DNA of 64,000 bases from Geosiphon pyriformis (GCA_016748015.1 JAAOMT010000441.1:1-64000); one strand, 5' to 3'. Numbered from the stretch's first letter, positions 1 through 12,824 are shown. Numbers and translations are program-made. The notes: generated from the sequence alone by a model not told the origin.

Positions 1-218
1 AATATTCTTTAATTTACTCTAATTTAGTTAATAAGATCAATAAAACACTATTATAAAGTAATAATTGTGAATAAGAAGAAAAAAATATTACATTAAATTT
101 TTTTAATAAAATTATGTACTTTTTAGCTTTCTAACTATATATAATTTATATCTTTTGGTACATTAGATAAAACACAGTAATTATTTTTTTTGTCCAATTT
201 TTTTGCAACATACTGTAT
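1..218 (+). mobile_element. Tc1/mariner-like element, terminal fragment cut by the window edge
   Basis: The terminal inverted repeat at about 190-218 is the reverse complement of the one at 18871-18900 (it reads TACAGTATGTTGCAAAAAAA inward). The sequence from 1 to 190 matches the noncoding 3' end of the complete copy at 18869-20150 in inverted orientation. Only the last few transposase codons could lie in the window. The rest of the element would be to the left of base 1. Confidence 0.75.
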
Positions 219-750
219 ATAATTTAACAATTAAATAAATTTAAAAAATTAAAAACCAAAAAGATACAATTTATTCATGTTAAAAAGTTAAAACATGATA
301 TAATAGTCAGAAATGTATTTTTTTAAAATTTTATTAAAAGTAATAATTTTTGGGTAATGAAAATAATATAGCTTTTTTCTTCAATTAAAATATTGATAAG
401 ACTTTAAATAAAAGATTATTATATGTTAACATGGCCAAAATTAGTTTAATTAAAAAACATATATAATGAAAGTATTAGCATTAAATCAGATAAAGCAAAA
501 AATGGATTGAATATATAAATTACTAAATACACAGATCAGATAAAAAAGAAAAATAATCAGTGATAAGCAAAGAAAGATTGAACTTGGAACATGTGATTGG
601 TGGAATATGGTATAAAGATTGAAGCAAAAAATATTACTTGATATCATATTCCTTATTTCCAGCTTGCTATCTGTTATTACATTTGGTCAACCACGAAAAA
701 GTGATAAATCGTTGTAATAAAAATCCCAGCGTTTACCACATTAAAAATAG
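1..750. repeat. Left arm of a ~750-bp inverted repeat
   Basis: The reverse complement of this stretch is found at 18327-19085 with only scattered differences. Matching landmarks include the reverse-complement pair around 660-735 and 18345-18415. Similarity fades at about 750 and 18327. The repeat includes the end of a Tc1-like transposon (1-218) plus about 530 bp of DNA outside the transposon terminus, so the transposon end and its flank were duplicated together. The left limit is the window edge, so the arm may be longer. Confidence 0.9.
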
Positions 751-1096
751 AGAATTGCAATGTTGATCGGTTAAAAACTTTCTTTAGGCAAGTATTAGAT
801 GAATTTTTTTAATTTTTTCCTATATAATTTTGTTTCGAATTTTAAGAAATTCAACAAAGGTAACCATTTTTATTAAAAGAAAACATGGATAAATGTTATA
901 ATATTTTATTATTAATATAAACTAATTGATAAATGAAATCAAATTCATAATTGATATATTTTTCAAATTTCTTAACTTGTGTGATATTTAATTAATATAT
1001 AAATGTTTTTAAAATTATAAAAAAAAAGAATTTGATTGATTCATAATTTATTATTTATTCGATTGTATATTTTTACAATTTTTTTTGTTATTTTTC

Positions 1097-1131
<35 letters not shown>

Positions 1132-1532
1132 CATATTAAACCAAAAATAATTTTTTTTACAATAATTAATTTTCTTGAAAAGTTATATTTTAAAATTTAA
1201 TAAAAAAAATTTAAAGAATTAAAGAATTTTTGTATTTTTGTATTTAATTATTCCAAAAAAAAAAATTGATAAAATTTTTGTATTTTATAAATTTAGAAAA
1301 AATATCTCTTTTCAAGTACCTTTATAAACCTTTTACCAATTTATTTCGTTTATCAAGATAATTTCAAAATTCTTAAGTAAAACCATAAAAGGCTGCTTGA
1401 GATTATGTAATGTAATATGCTTTATTGTTTTGATTAATACAGTCTTTAATTTAAAATTATTCTAATTAGTAAAGTTTTATTGGTAATGAAATAATTTGTG
1501 GATTTATGTGAAAGTATCTATTGCCAATATTT
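751..1532. other. AT-rich intergenic stretch
   Basis: No convincing coding region is visible on either strand. It contains poly-A and poly-T runs and an (ATA)n microsatellite at about 1097-1127. Confidence 0.6.
1097..1127. repeat. (ATA)n microsatellite
   Basis: An uninterrupted run of about ten ATA units. Confidence 0.9.
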
Positions 1533-2640
1533 TCTCTTGGTTGTTGTCATTTTGTTCTAAAGAGTTGACCAGTTCTTCTGTTGTGAATACATTCTTGATC
1601 TATTTAAATCAAACAAGGGTAAATAATTTTTTCTAGTTGCTGCTCTTGAGATGATTTCGTTCTTTTGCCATTCTTTAATATCTAAAAGAATAGAAGAAAT
1701 GAAAAATTTGTCAAGAAAATAGTCATCTTCTTTCTTTAAACAAAGCAAAAACTTTAATAAGTCCTTCTGCAATGGTATATATTTGATACACGTAAAGCTG
1801 ATGTCAAGAATTTTGGCTGACGCCAAAATTCTTAGTTGATAGGATGACTTTCGTCATCTGAAATTTCCTACTATTACTTTCGCTGCATCACAAATTTGAC
1901 AGTGAATGAATAATAATTGAGGATAGTAACATATTTTACAAATGCTTGGATAAAAATTCCCAAGCCCTCAACAATATAATACGTAGCCCAAGCTTTGCTT
2001 CTACCATGTCACTATGCATGGCTCTCAAGAGGTGAAACAAGAAGGAAATCTTTCCATCAATCTAGCAACCGTTTGAATCTTGTGAAATGCACATGGCTAG
2101 CAACCAACTCGGTTGACAGCTGGCTGTAATACATTCAAAGAAATGTGGAGAACACTGATATATGATCAATTTCTTTAATTTTTTTTTGATGCAAGATACA
2201 CCAGTCTTTTAAGGTGTTTCTCTATTTTTTCTTGTCCTCGCTTGTCAATATGAGCTCCGACCATATCAGTAGAGGACAAAGGGGTGAAAGACATCTGTCA
2301 TAGATTGGATCGAGACATGTTATTAAATGCTGTGTAGCCTCGATATACTCCTCCTAGAGAGTTGTCATCACGAAGCACATTTTCAACTTCTCCATACCAG
2401 ATGTGATGTCTTGAACCTTTAAAATAAAAGTTTCGCAACCTATCAATAATCAAGGCATAGAAAATAAATTTCATCCCTCTTGTGAAGATGCATGAAAAAT
2501 CACAAGTTAAAAACAATGGTCTTTTGAATTTGAAATTAGATAATCCAAACAATGACTTTAATTCTGAATGGGATAATAATTTTGATTATTTCCAAGAAAA
2601 GAAAGAAAGCTTTGGCAATACAATCAGAAACGTCATATAA
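1533..2640 (-). pseudogene. Degenerate protein-coding region, family not recognised
   Basis: This patch is visibly richer in G and C than its surroundings. On the minus strand it gives several protein-like open segments that do not join. About 2150-2552 reads through one in-frame TGA (near 2298) into a charged segment containing IDKRGQEKIEKHLKRLVYLA. A further segment at about 1960-2100 contains MHSDMVEAKLGLRIILLRAW. An 89-codon open stretch lies at 1557-1826. Frame changes and stops separate them, so I read this as a decayed gene or transposon coding region. I do not recognise the protein. It could instead be an unmodelled multi-exon gene, but no coherent splice set was found. Confidence 0.35.
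1806..1833. repeat. Perfect 12-bp hairpin with a 4-nt loop
   Basis: The left arm AAGAATTTTGGC and its exact reverse complement GCCAAAATTCTT flank the loop TGAC. It overlaps the 5' end of the 89-codon minus-strand open stretch at 1557-1826. Its role is unknown. Confidence 0.8.
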
Positions 2641-2685
2641 TCTTTAGAGTGTGAAGTAATTGAGAGGGATTTACTCATTATCAAT

Positions 2686-2716
<31 letters not shown>

Positions 2717-2864
2717 TTTTTGAAATCTATCCGTCATTTTTACGCATTTCTAGTAACTTTGGCAAAATGCAAATTAAGTATAAACCGCTAAATCTCATTG
2801 TTCGCCGCACAATGGCGTTTTGAATAAAGTTTTAAAATTTGGTGCATGCAGTTATATGCTTGTT

Positions 2865-2865
2865 T

Positions 2866-2905
<40 letters not shown>
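2865..2905. repeat. (ACATAT)n microsatellite
   Basis: Alternating CATATA/ACATAT units, about six hexamers. Confidence 0.9.
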
Positions 2906-4802
2906 CTCATAATCCACTTCCCCTTGTAGATCTAAAGACATTAAAGGAAGAAATATGAGTAAAAAACAAATAAACAAAAAAACCCTGTCATATTTTAAAT
3001 ACTTATTTTTGTCACAATATTAAATTCTTGAAACAATTGTTTAAAATATTGAAGGTTCAATGGGTGAACCTAGATTTTACTGAAAAACGTTTTTTTTATA
3101 ATGAAAAATTTTTGGTGAATCGATAAAATAATTTTAAAAATCTAGTTCTTTCATATGATCAAATCGGGGAATTAGTGTTTTTATTGATCGGGTTTTCCTG
3201 TTGGTGAATTATATAGAGGAATTTTTCCCACAATTTGATACATATTAGGAAAGAAATATGATTGTCATTATGACGAATTTTTCCGAGACATGAAACCCAT
3301 TTTAAAAACTCTTGTTCTCAAGCAAGTAACACTTACTGTATATAGTTAAAAAAGTCATTTAAAAAATAATAATTTAATGGAACTCAAAATTGGAATTTAC
3401 TTTATTTTAGACTTAATGTGATTAAATTTTTAAAAGAAATTTTCAGATCAAAAATTTTTTTTTTTTTTTTTTTTTCAATACGCTTATATATTCACATGTA
3501 CTGTATATCTCCAAAAATAAAATAGCTTTTTTATTTTATTTAGGGGGAAGGATAATTTCGGTGATTTTCTAGGTGTAATATCCTGAACTTTTTGATTGTT
3601 GGTATCTCGGATAGTTTTTTGAAGTGAGAATCTAGTTATGGTTAATGGGTAAATAATGAATTTCCTTTTTTTTTTTTTTTGGTAAATCGAAATACGGTTT
3701 AAAAACCAAAAAATCTAGACCGAATTTATATTTAATTGTATATATAATTTTTCCATAATCAGGTTCAAATTTAAACACTAAACTTAGTAAGAATCAATTA
3801 TTTAAAATCTATTCATGACTTAAAAAGGATGATCTCGGTTATTTCTAAGAAAATTTGAAACATTCAAAGTATCACCTTTTGATGAATAAATAAATTAATA
3901 AATAAATAGATAAATAAATAAATTAGTAAAAAACCGAATGTTAAACGACATATATCTTTTTCAAGCATAGAAGATTGTAATGAAATTGGTCTTTTTTTAA
4001 AGTTCTTTACTATAAATGATTGTTTGTTTGTTTGTTTTAAAAAAAAAATTTGTTAAAAAAAGGATTATTATTATATTTTTTTTTACTTACTCATTTACCA
4101 TTAACGAACCAATTATAAATTATAAATTTTAAATTCTCAAACACTATTTTTTTTGAAACTTTTCAACCATTTATTTCACCGATATCATGGTATTTTCCTA
4201 AATTTGAAATAAAAAAAAATCTTAATAAAATTTTTTTTAATTAAATAGATTATTTAACTATCATGCAATGTAATATATTGGTTACTAAAGCTTTTAGAAT
4301 AAAGAAAAAAAAAATTATTTTAAACTAGTTACTTGTTTTGAAAAAAAAATTTTTTTATTCTAAATAATAAGATTAAATAAAATTCTAATATAAATTTTTA
4401 AAAATGTTAAAAAAGGTTAGAAAAATTTTAGGGGGTAAAAAGAATTTCTTTTAGGACTAATTATTGATTATTTTAACGAAAACAAAGGGGGTTAAATCAA
4501 TATTAATTTGTATGATGAGTATTAAGTTATAAGATATCTTGAAATACATTCCTTTTTTTTTATTTTATTTTAGATTTCTAAAAAGTGTTTTAACGTTAAT
4601 TTAATCAGGTTATTTTGATATCTTACATTACAATTTATACAACCTTTGATTAGAAATGTAAATAATTGGAATTAAAATCTTTAATATTTATTATGAAATT
4701 GTGAATGAGAAAAAAAATGGTATTTAAATTTCATCAATTAAAAAATAAAAATTTTGAACAAAAATAATAATAATCTTTATAATCTTTAAATTTAAATATA
4801 AA

Positions 4803-4830
4803 GGTGAATGGTGAATGGTGAATGGTGAAT
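4803..4830. repeat. GGTGAAT heptamer, four tandem copies
   Basis: Four exact tandem copies of GGTGAAT. Confidence 0.9.
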
Positions 4831-6069
4831 TAATTTTAATTGTTAAAATTAAAGCTGTTAGATTGATTTGTTGTGGCTTAATGATTGAATCTAATTAAAC
4901 TCCAAAAAAAAAAAAAATCGTTTTTCCTTTTAACAATAATAATAACTCGTGGTTAACCTGGGTTACCCTTTCTCCTGCAGCGTTGTGCATCAGGATCAAA
5001 CTAGCTGCTGAGTGAAAAGGATAGAGGAATTAAAAAAATATTGTTTTCCAAAGAACGATAAGTTTTTTTTTTTTTTTAAAGTTTTTTTTAATCATAATCA
5101 TCATAATAATAATAATAATAATAATCATTTTCTTGCGAAATTTTTAAACTCTAGATTACGAATTCACACGAAAAGGTACATATGCATTGCATCTACCCGA
5201 AAATTCAAAAAAAGTTTAATAATTAAAAATTTTAGATACTCGAATTTAAATGAAAATAAAAAAACTTAATTTTCTAATAATGATGTTTTAATATTAACAT
5301 AATTTCCATAAAAAGTGGGTTTGAAATTTAGAATTTTTAATTTTTATTCATCATCCCCTGAATTGTGATTACAGATAATTGTAAGCATGCCAATTATTCC
5401 TGAAAATTTTCTTCACATGTAAAAAAGAAAAAAGAAAATAGAAAAAAAAGGGTTATTGCTTGATTATTATTATTATTTTTTCATAGATGTATATATAACT
5501 TGCTATTGTATTAAGTGAAACAACTCGTTAATTGTAAGGGGTATCATACTATCATTTTTCATCATATGAAAATCAAGGTTTGAAAAAAAAAAAGGAAAAC
5601 TATAATTTCCTTTGAAAATCTTAAAGGTAATTAATTATCAAAAAATGGATTTCACATCATCATCATACGTCTAAGATCAAGATTAAAAATAAAAGAGAAG
5701 GTAATCCATCAACATTTTATTATTATTATTATTATTATTGATTAAAGGTTTCTCTTTTATTGCCTTGTTTGTCTTTGATTTATTAATTTATTTTTTAATT
5801 AAGGAAATCATCCACACACGTGTGATCAATTCATAATTTCAAAAAAAAAAAAAAACCGGTCGTATTTGTTTCTAGAAATTTCTATTTTTTTTTATTTTAA
5901 AGGCTCAGATGATTAGGCTCACGTTAATCATCAGGCTTTACTTGTACAACATACAATAAATCACCAGTTATTTTATATATATATAGGAAAAGAGAAAGCC
6001 ACTTTCAAGATTCTAAGAAAACAATCTTTTATTTAACTTTTATCGTTTATTTGTGGCTTAGTAGAATCC

Positions 6070-6070
6070 A

Positions 6071-6118
<48 letters not shown>
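6070..6118. repeat. (ATT)n microsatellite
   Basis: About 16 uninterrupted ATT units. Shorter runs of the same trinucleotide occur at about 5465-5477, 5720-5740 and 6738-6760, and of AAT at 5105-5125. Confidence 0.9.
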
Positions 6119-6119
<1 letters not shown>

Positions 6120-6998
6120 ATTAATAATCTTTTATTGTTTAATATTTCTGAATGAATCAGTCATTATTGGTTCTTAAAATAAAAAAAATAAAAAAAAAGT
6201 AATTTAATAGATAATGTCGAAATGATTAAAGAGTCTAGTATAAGTGGGGTGAATCTTGGCATTTGACTAGTAAGGTAAAAGGAGGGTAAAATGGTGAATT
6301 ACGATTATAGTAGTGTGGCTAATAGAGTATTGTGGCAAAGTTAGCAAAATAAATTCGCGTAAGAGAATAAGACGCGTGAAAGTATCCCATTTTTTATACT
6401 CTTTGTATCAGAAATTTGCCATAATACCGTAATTCACTAATAATACCCTTTTTATCTTATATTCTAAATTAAAATACCAGTATCAAAAGTAAATTAACAA
6501 ATTTTTTTTTTTTAGTGATAATTACTTACAAACATTAAACTTTTGACCAAACAATCATGATTCTAGACTTTTATACAAATATATATATATATTTTTCATA
6601 AATACCAACTCGAATCATGTTAATTTTTAATTCAATCTCGTTCAAATTTATTTGGAATAAATTTAATTTCATGTCATGTCATGTCATATCAAGTCAATAG
6701 ATTAATAGTTTCGAAACTTTTTTGCTTCTCACCATGAATTATTATTATTATTATTATTATTAAAAGTAATCCTTTTTTCATTTCTGCGTTTGATATTTTT
6801 TTTACCCCGCATTTTTCGATGTGCATTTTGCAGCCAGTTCCGAGCCATAATCCATAAAAAAATACTTGGCTCCGAGAACGAGCGACTGGGGTCGTCAGTC
6901 GTCAATTAGGAAACAAAATTTTGGTTATATGACATCGGAGTTAATGCCATTTGGGCGTTTAATTTTAAATCATAAAGGTTTGATAAAATTGAATCGAA

Positions 6999-7001
<3 letters not shown>

Positions 7002-7044
<43 letters not shown>
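7002..7044. repeat. (AT)n microsatellite
   Basis: About 20 uninterrupted AT dinucleotides. The Ile-Tyr run in the open frame crossing it comes from this repeat and is not evidence for a gene. Confidence 0.9.
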
Positions 7045-7051
<7 letters not shown>

Positions 7052-7500
7052 CATATATATACATATAATATAAAAAACTTTCTCAGCCATCAATTCAAAG
7101 CATTCCTTTTCAACCCAACTTACACATCCTATAAAATCAAGTTAGGCTATTTTTCTTTTTTTCTTTTTTTCTTTTTTTCTTTTTCAGATGTAAATGCAGA
7201 GACTGGTATTACTGTAAATCACAAATTGCTCGAAATTTGGGGAAAAAATATTTTTTTTTAAAATCAAAAAAGAAAGTTGCTTTTTTGAATAGTAAAGGAT
7301 TCATTCTCAAGTATTAATAAAATGTACTTTGGCAGGTTAGCATATCATTAGATTGGGCAAATGAGAATTTTGGCGAAAAAAAATATCCACAGCATGTAAG
7401 GAGGCAATGGAAAATTAATAATCAATGTACAAAAAACACAAAAAATTGACTATAAAAAATGAGTCAATCACTAAAAAAAGATTATTTTTAAGCCTGCAAG

Positions 7501-7527
7501 CAAACAAGCAAGCAAGCAAGCAAGCGA
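7501..7527. repeat. (AAGC)n microsatellite
   Basis: Tandem CAAG/AAGC tetramers, about six units with one substitution. Confidence 0.85.
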
Positions 7528-7860
7528 GCACGGAAAAGTAAGGCAACCTCAATAAGTCATGCCTGCTAAATGCCAGATCACAGGATATAAAAACTTTAAT
7601 GATCTTTTTTCATTACTTTTTAATCCATTACTATTTTATTAAAGGCTGAAATAATTTCTTTCTTCATTCTGAACTTTAAAAAATATTATCAGTATGTGGG
7701 CATAAAAATGTGATGAAATAAAGAATTTACATGTGAGGTGGTATGGTCTATATCCACTTATTATAACATATGGCTGAAAAATTATGTCATATTTACAATG
7801 AGTTTTTTTTTTGATCGTGAACATTTTATTTTTGAAGATGGAAAAATGGGAATTAGAGGA

Positions 7861-7890
7861 AAATTAAATTAAATTAAATTAAATTAAATT
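7861..7890. repeat. (AAATT)n microsatellite
   Basis: Six tandem copies of AAATT. Confidence 0.9.
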
Positions 7891-8045
7891 GCATGAGATA
7901 AAAATTTAATAAGAGAGAAAGAGAGGGAAGATAAAGGAGGGAAAATGACGAGAAAAATGAAGCGTAATTTGATCTTTATGAATTTGACATGGATTACGCA
8001 AGTTTTTGAGATAAAAGTGAATTTAAATGATGATTTTGGAAACGT

Positions 8046-8106
8046 GATCATAAAGATCATAAATATCATAAATATCATAAGGATCATAAATATCATAAAT
8101 ATCATA
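8046..8106. repeat. ATCATAAAT 9-mer minisatellite
   Basis: Six to seven imperfect copies of a 9-bp unit, ATCATAAAT or ATCATAAGG. Confidence 0.85.
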
Positions 8107-9358
8107 GATTAAAGTTATTTCCTTTCTTCTGAGGTTATTCCTAATTTAAAAGCCTTGTTAATCACAAAAAAAATTTTTTTTTCTTATCCAAACATATAAA
8201 AATCAATAAATCACAAAATAGCGTACAAAAGGCGTTCCATTTTAACTTCTAAAATTGATTAAAAATCAGCAATGTTCATTGAAATCGAGAATGTTCTCAA
8301 CAATTTCTTTCATATTTTTCGCGTTTTTTCGCGTTTTCTCGTGTGACTTGATCGAGTATCAAATTTTTGCCTACACAAAATGTTATAAAAAAATAAAAAC
8401 GACCTGCAACAGCAAAGGACGTTCCGAAATCTAAACTAAAAAAATCTAGATCTAGTTAACTCTTAGAACACCTCCGTCTCAGATTTGTCTCAAGTCACAA
8501 GTTTTAGTCTGAATAAATAACAAAACTAGCTTGTCTTTCGTTGTCAATGTTAATGTCGTCTTACCTAGTACCACTTCTCTACCAACCTGTCCCGAAACTA
8601 AATTTTTTGAGCCTTTCCCAGTTTCGCTAAGGGACCTTCTAAGCATCTGAATAAAAAACTTGATCTCCTCAAAATTATCGTCTCACAAAACTCCAATCCC
8701 AAAAACCCTGTCTTTTTGTGTATGAAAATTTAATTTTTTAAAATTCTTTTTTCCTTCGATCATCAATTCTATGTAATGATTTGTTCTTTCACTTTTCAAG
8801 TTCCACATTTTTATTTTTATCATGAATAACTATTAATAATCCCTCTAAAGCCATCTAACTTATTATCAAATCACTAAAAACCGAGACTTTTTTTGATCTC
8901 CATCTAACCTCTCTGATCTATATGAATCACCTTAAATTTCAAATATTTCCGGTTTTTCCCCATTTTTAGATTTATCAGAGTTGTACCCATCATGCTATTA
9001 TGCAGCTTCTTTTATTATACCCTAATAACTCCGAATTAGATTTCATGTTCCTTTAGAAATCAGTTAAAACTTCTCCAAAGTTTCATCTAAAAGTAATCTG
9101 GTTTCTTTTTTTTTATTTTTCTTTTTTTAAAAATTATTTTAAAATTAATTTTCTTTGTTCGAAATATATATATATATTTTTTATGGTGGGGGTGTATGAA
9201 CGATTCTTGGAAACCCTCAATTGGTTAAACCGTTTCATTCCCAAAATAGATTTTTATTTTCTAAATGAATAGATTTTTTTTTTAAAAATCATTTCTCGAA
9301 AAATATAGGTATTTTCATAGCAATAACAATGAATGATAATAATAAATAATGAATAATA

Positions 9359-9365
<7 letters not shown>

Positions 9366-9403
<38 letters not shown>
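9366..9403. repeat. (AAT)n microsatellite
   Basis: About 12 uninterrupted units. Confidence 0.9.
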
Positions 9404-9407
<4 letters not shown>

Positions 9408-9686
9408 TATAAAAATTATATTTATTATAATTATTACTCTAAATTATGTTTCTACTTCCTTTGTCAAACTTTCACTAACCTCACTTTGGCTCGTCCTGTT
9501 AACACAATTTCGTCATACCTTATAAGATTCACCTGTCTAACTAAAATAGCGACCAACTACAATATTTCCGGAGCTTTTTTTCTTCTTTTCTCGCTTACTT
9601 GGCCTAATGATCTCCCCACTTTGTGTACAATCAAACTCGGCGATATTTTTTACTGTACGTTACTGTCGCCCTTAATGTAACCTCTC

Positions 9687-9748
9687 TCTTCTTTTTTTTT
9701 TTTTTTTTTTCTTTCTTTCTTTCTTTCTCTCTATCTATCTCTCTCTCA
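9687..9748. repeat. Pure pyrimidine tract
   Basis: A T/C-only tract with TTTC and CTCT sub-repeats, interrupted by ATCT units near its end. It is part of the larger C-over-G skewed region upstream of the FYVE gene. Confidence 0.8.
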
Positions 9749-10116
9749 ATAACTAATCTAGGTAAAATCGAGAAAAACCTTACTTCATGTTTAGCCGCCA
9801 CAATAATATTCATACTGCCATCCCTGCTGTTATTTTTGTACCCTTAATTTTTCTCAGTATCATAATACATATCCTAATCGATATATAAACACTTATAAAT
9901 GACCCATCTAACCGGTTCTTCTTTATCATCTTTTTTAAAAATTTCGAATATTTTTTAAAGTTTCTATTTTGAATCTCTTTTTAAACTTCTTTTTTTCTTT
10001 GCTCACTTTACAGTTTCCTTGTTTTTTTTTTTTTTTGAACACAGAATTTCAAAATACACAAAACTTTCTCACTGACCTACAAAACAAAACTTTTTTCTCG
10101 AGACTTTAACTTTTGA

Positions 10117-10118
<2 letters not shown>

Positions 10119-10175
<57 letters not shown>
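10119..10175. repeat. (AAT)n microsatellite
   Basis: About 18-19 uninterrupted units, one of the longest in the window. It lies about 270 bp upstream of the proposed FYVE gene start. Confidence 0.9.
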
Positions 10176-10176
<1 letters not shown>

Positions 10177-10376
10177 TTTATTATTCTCATTGTCAAATAA
10201 AAACGTTTATATCGAAAATTTTCATTATAAAAACTTACTTATTACTATTCTCATACTTTAGTAACCGGATACATTTAAAAGATATCCTTTTTCTACTCTT
10301 ACCATTTGAACCTTTAAACACATTAGTGTCCGTCTTTTAACTTTTAAAAAAAGGTTCCTCACCTTTTAAACATATA

Positions 10377-10411
10377 TACACACATACATACATACATACA
10401 TACATACATAC
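10377..10411. repeat. (CATA)n microsatellite in the presumed 5' leader
   Basis: About eight CATA units ending about 35 bp before the proposed first ATG of the FYVE gene at 10445. Confidence 0.85.
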
Positions 10412-10444
10412 AAATCCTTTTCAATGATTATATCCACCATAACC

Positions 10445-12824
10445 ATGCCACCGACACCGGTCTCACCATATCGTGGTGATTTTGAATTCCCGGTAAGCTT
10501 TTCTAATGTGAATTTTTGAGGTGATAAAAAAACCTTCTCTCCCCTTTCTAATGAAGATGATGTGTTTCTTGGTACAAAAAAAACAAACATGTTTCTTCAT
10601 TAGTTCTTGGGATGTTTCTGTCGTTTAATTTGATCAGAATATTTCTTTTCGAAAAATCTCATTTACTAAAAGTACCCATGTTCTCCTCATTTGTCTTTCT
10701 ATCTTTATAATTTTGGAACCCATCAACATCAACATCAAACATCAAAATTGACATGAACATCTTCGCCTTAACCCAACAAACTTACAACTACTCGCTCCTG
10801 CCCCAACGCACTTTAAAAAATGCTGAATATGATGATCTCATTGTATCCTTGTTCACCCATCGTCTTCGTTATACAATTATCCCCTATTTCATTCGACCCA
10901 CGCATGGAATTTTACCACCTCCCCGTGATGATAATGAACGACGCCAATTTCCCAATTAATTCTTCTTGTACACCCATGTATTATCTCACATTATAAATAC
11001 GCAGAAACGTCGACGAAGATCAAATAGTTCAAGCCAAATTCTTGCTCACCAGAACTTTAAAGCGGTCCGAAGTCCGCAAAGAGATGTATTAGGCCAGTTA
11101 ATACCAAGGCCACCAAGACTAGCTTACGACCCGACAACTGCCATTTACCTTCCAACCAGAATGACCATGACACCACCATCGCGACCAGACTATGAACTCT
11201 CAAATTTACTACATAGCGGTGTGAGTGGAAGAGTGAAGCCTGGAACAACAAATCGTGATACTCACGGTCGAAGTATATCACAGCCAAATCAATCTAATAG
11301 CGATAACCGCTACAAAAGCCATCACCGTCACAACCAACAACCTCCCAATAGCCAAGTCGTCGAATATCATGAACGAATAGAAAAACGAACAAGCATGGTT
11401 TTTGAAGAAGAGGAAGACGACGACGACGATGATGATGATGATGATGATGATGACGAAACAATATCTTGTTCTTCGTCAGGTTTATCAGACGACGGTGCTG
11501 AAGACCCAAAACTTGCAGAACAAGTTTCAATGCTTCGAAAAGAAATTGACGCGGTCAAACAAAGTCTGGTTGGCTTACAGAAAGGTCATAAATCATTGTT
11601 GGAAGAGAAGAAGGAGTTGGAAGAAGAATATCAACAAACCAAGGAGGAGGTCACGAAAACTATTGAAAGTAGTAATGAAATGTTAAGCTTTCACCAAATG
11701 TTAAACTCGAAAATGGAAAAACTTACCTTAACATTAGCCAGCGGCAACTCTCTAGAAAAAGATTCTTTTTTGGAACAAGACTTCCCACCAGAGTACAAGG
11801 ATATAATAAACAATTGCATGCATCAAGCGAAAGAATTGAACGTCTTGCAAGTACAACTGGAAAAGAGTAAAGCTGAATTTCGACAATTGTTGAGTGTTAA
11901 AGAACATATTGAAAGCTTATTGGAAACACAAGAAGAAGAATACCTGAAACTGATAAGAGATTGTGAAGCGAAAACCAGTGGTCAATCAGGAATGATTGAT
12001 TCCATGGAAAATTTATTAATGGAATTGGAAGCAAAAATGGATAAACTGATGACGGAGAAACAAGAACGTCAAAATAGTCGTCATCATAATCATCGTCAGG
12101 ATTCCACCTGTTCATCGTTAAGTTGTTCGTCTGAGCGAAGAAATAAACGGAAAAAAAGATTACAAAATGCCGCCATAAAAGACGCCTACATTGATCGTGT
12201 CGCTGCTGAAGTACCCGCCGAGGAACTTAAACCAATATATCTGATGTCTCCTCCTCAGGTAAATTAATCGATCATATATTTTTATCGCCATTATCCTAAC
12301 TTCTTGTAGCTTACCGGTAATTGATTTATCTGTTTAGTCTCGAAGAATTGCATACACCAATCCAATTTCATTATTTACCGATGAGGAACTTATACGACAT
12401 CAATCTCGTTTTGGTAAGATTAATGATATTTTTGAGACTTGTTTGGGACAAATGTTTTGATAAACATTGAAGATCTAATCTTTAAACCGGTTTTTAATTT
12501 AAATCCTTTTTGCCTAAAAAGGTCTAGCCAAAGAATGGGTTGAAGATAGCAAGGTTTCTGAATGTCAACGAGCCGGCTGTAGCATCAAATTCAATCTATG
12601 GAATCGTCGTCATCATTGTAGAAGGTAACTTATCGATCACTATCGATACATCAATTGAACGTGTCATAATTTACTCATCATATCTCTTTAAACTTTATAG
12701 ATGTGGTAACATTTTCTGTAACAATCATAGCGCCTACTCAATGCTATTATTCCCAAACGGAAACGAGGATTGGGGTGGCGTTTGGTCAAGAGTCTGTGAA
12801 GGATGTTTTAACGACACACGATGA
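10445..12824 (+). CDS. Coiled-coil FYVE zinc-finger protein (multi-exon)
   Basis: Proposed exons are 10445-10492, 11005-12258, 12338-12413, 12522-12624 and 12701-12824 (stop 12822-12824), giving about 534 residues. The last three introns are 79, 108 and 76 bp with GT...AG borders, and the reading frame closes through all of them. The large exon encodes a basic/Pro-rich N-terminal part, an acidic run of Glu and about 14 Asp (11403-11456), long heptad-rich coiled-coil segments (11500-12060), then a Ser/Lys/Arg-rich linker. The last three exons encode a FYVE finger: WVED, a C-x4-C pair, RRHHCRRCG, C-x2-H, and a final CEGC. FYVE domains bind phosphatidylinositol-3-phosphate on endosomal membranes, so an endosomal tether or scaffold role is inferred. 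The first exon (MPPTPVSPYRGDFEFP, then GTAAGC) is phase-compatible with the acceptor at 11004, but a 512-bp intron would be long. An extra exon in 10753-10956 is possible. Confidence is high for the 3' half and moderate for the start. Confidence 0.85.

Larger units (their letters stand above)
2641..10444. other. Long AT-rich intergenic region with many microsatellites
   Basis: Open stretches here are short or made of low-complexity codons (Asn, Phe or Ile-Tyr runs over microsatellites), and no recognisable protein was seen on either strand. The part from about 8380 to 10440 has clearly more C than G on the plus strand and long pyrimidine runs. It lies directly upstream of the FYVE gene and may contain its promoter and 5' UTR. 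Individual repeats are listed separately. Confidence 0.6.

Noticed and set aside
4960-5010. Possible tRNA or snoRNA in a GC-richer patch (CCTGCAGCGTTGTGCATCAGG)
   Set aside because: No B-box GGTTCGA-type sequence, no cloverleaf and no convincing C/D boxes could be drawn.
6866-7261. 131-codon open frame containing a long Ile-Tyr run
   Set aside because: Its length comes from the (AT)n repeat at 7002-7044 and pyrimidine tracts. There is no domain and no splice support.
10113-10340. Poly-Asn open frame upstream of the FYVE gene
   Set aside because: The Asn run is the (AAT)n microsatellite, and the rest has no recognisable coding features.
2865-10411. Regularly spaced short repeats as a CRISPR-like array
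   Set aside because: All are simple tandem microsatellites without unique spacers, in a eukaryotic genome.
11294-11558. Open frames on the minus strand inside the FYVE gene with His/Ser runs
   Set aside because: They are shadows of the GAC/GAT-rich acidic repeat and the coding bias of the plus-strand exon.
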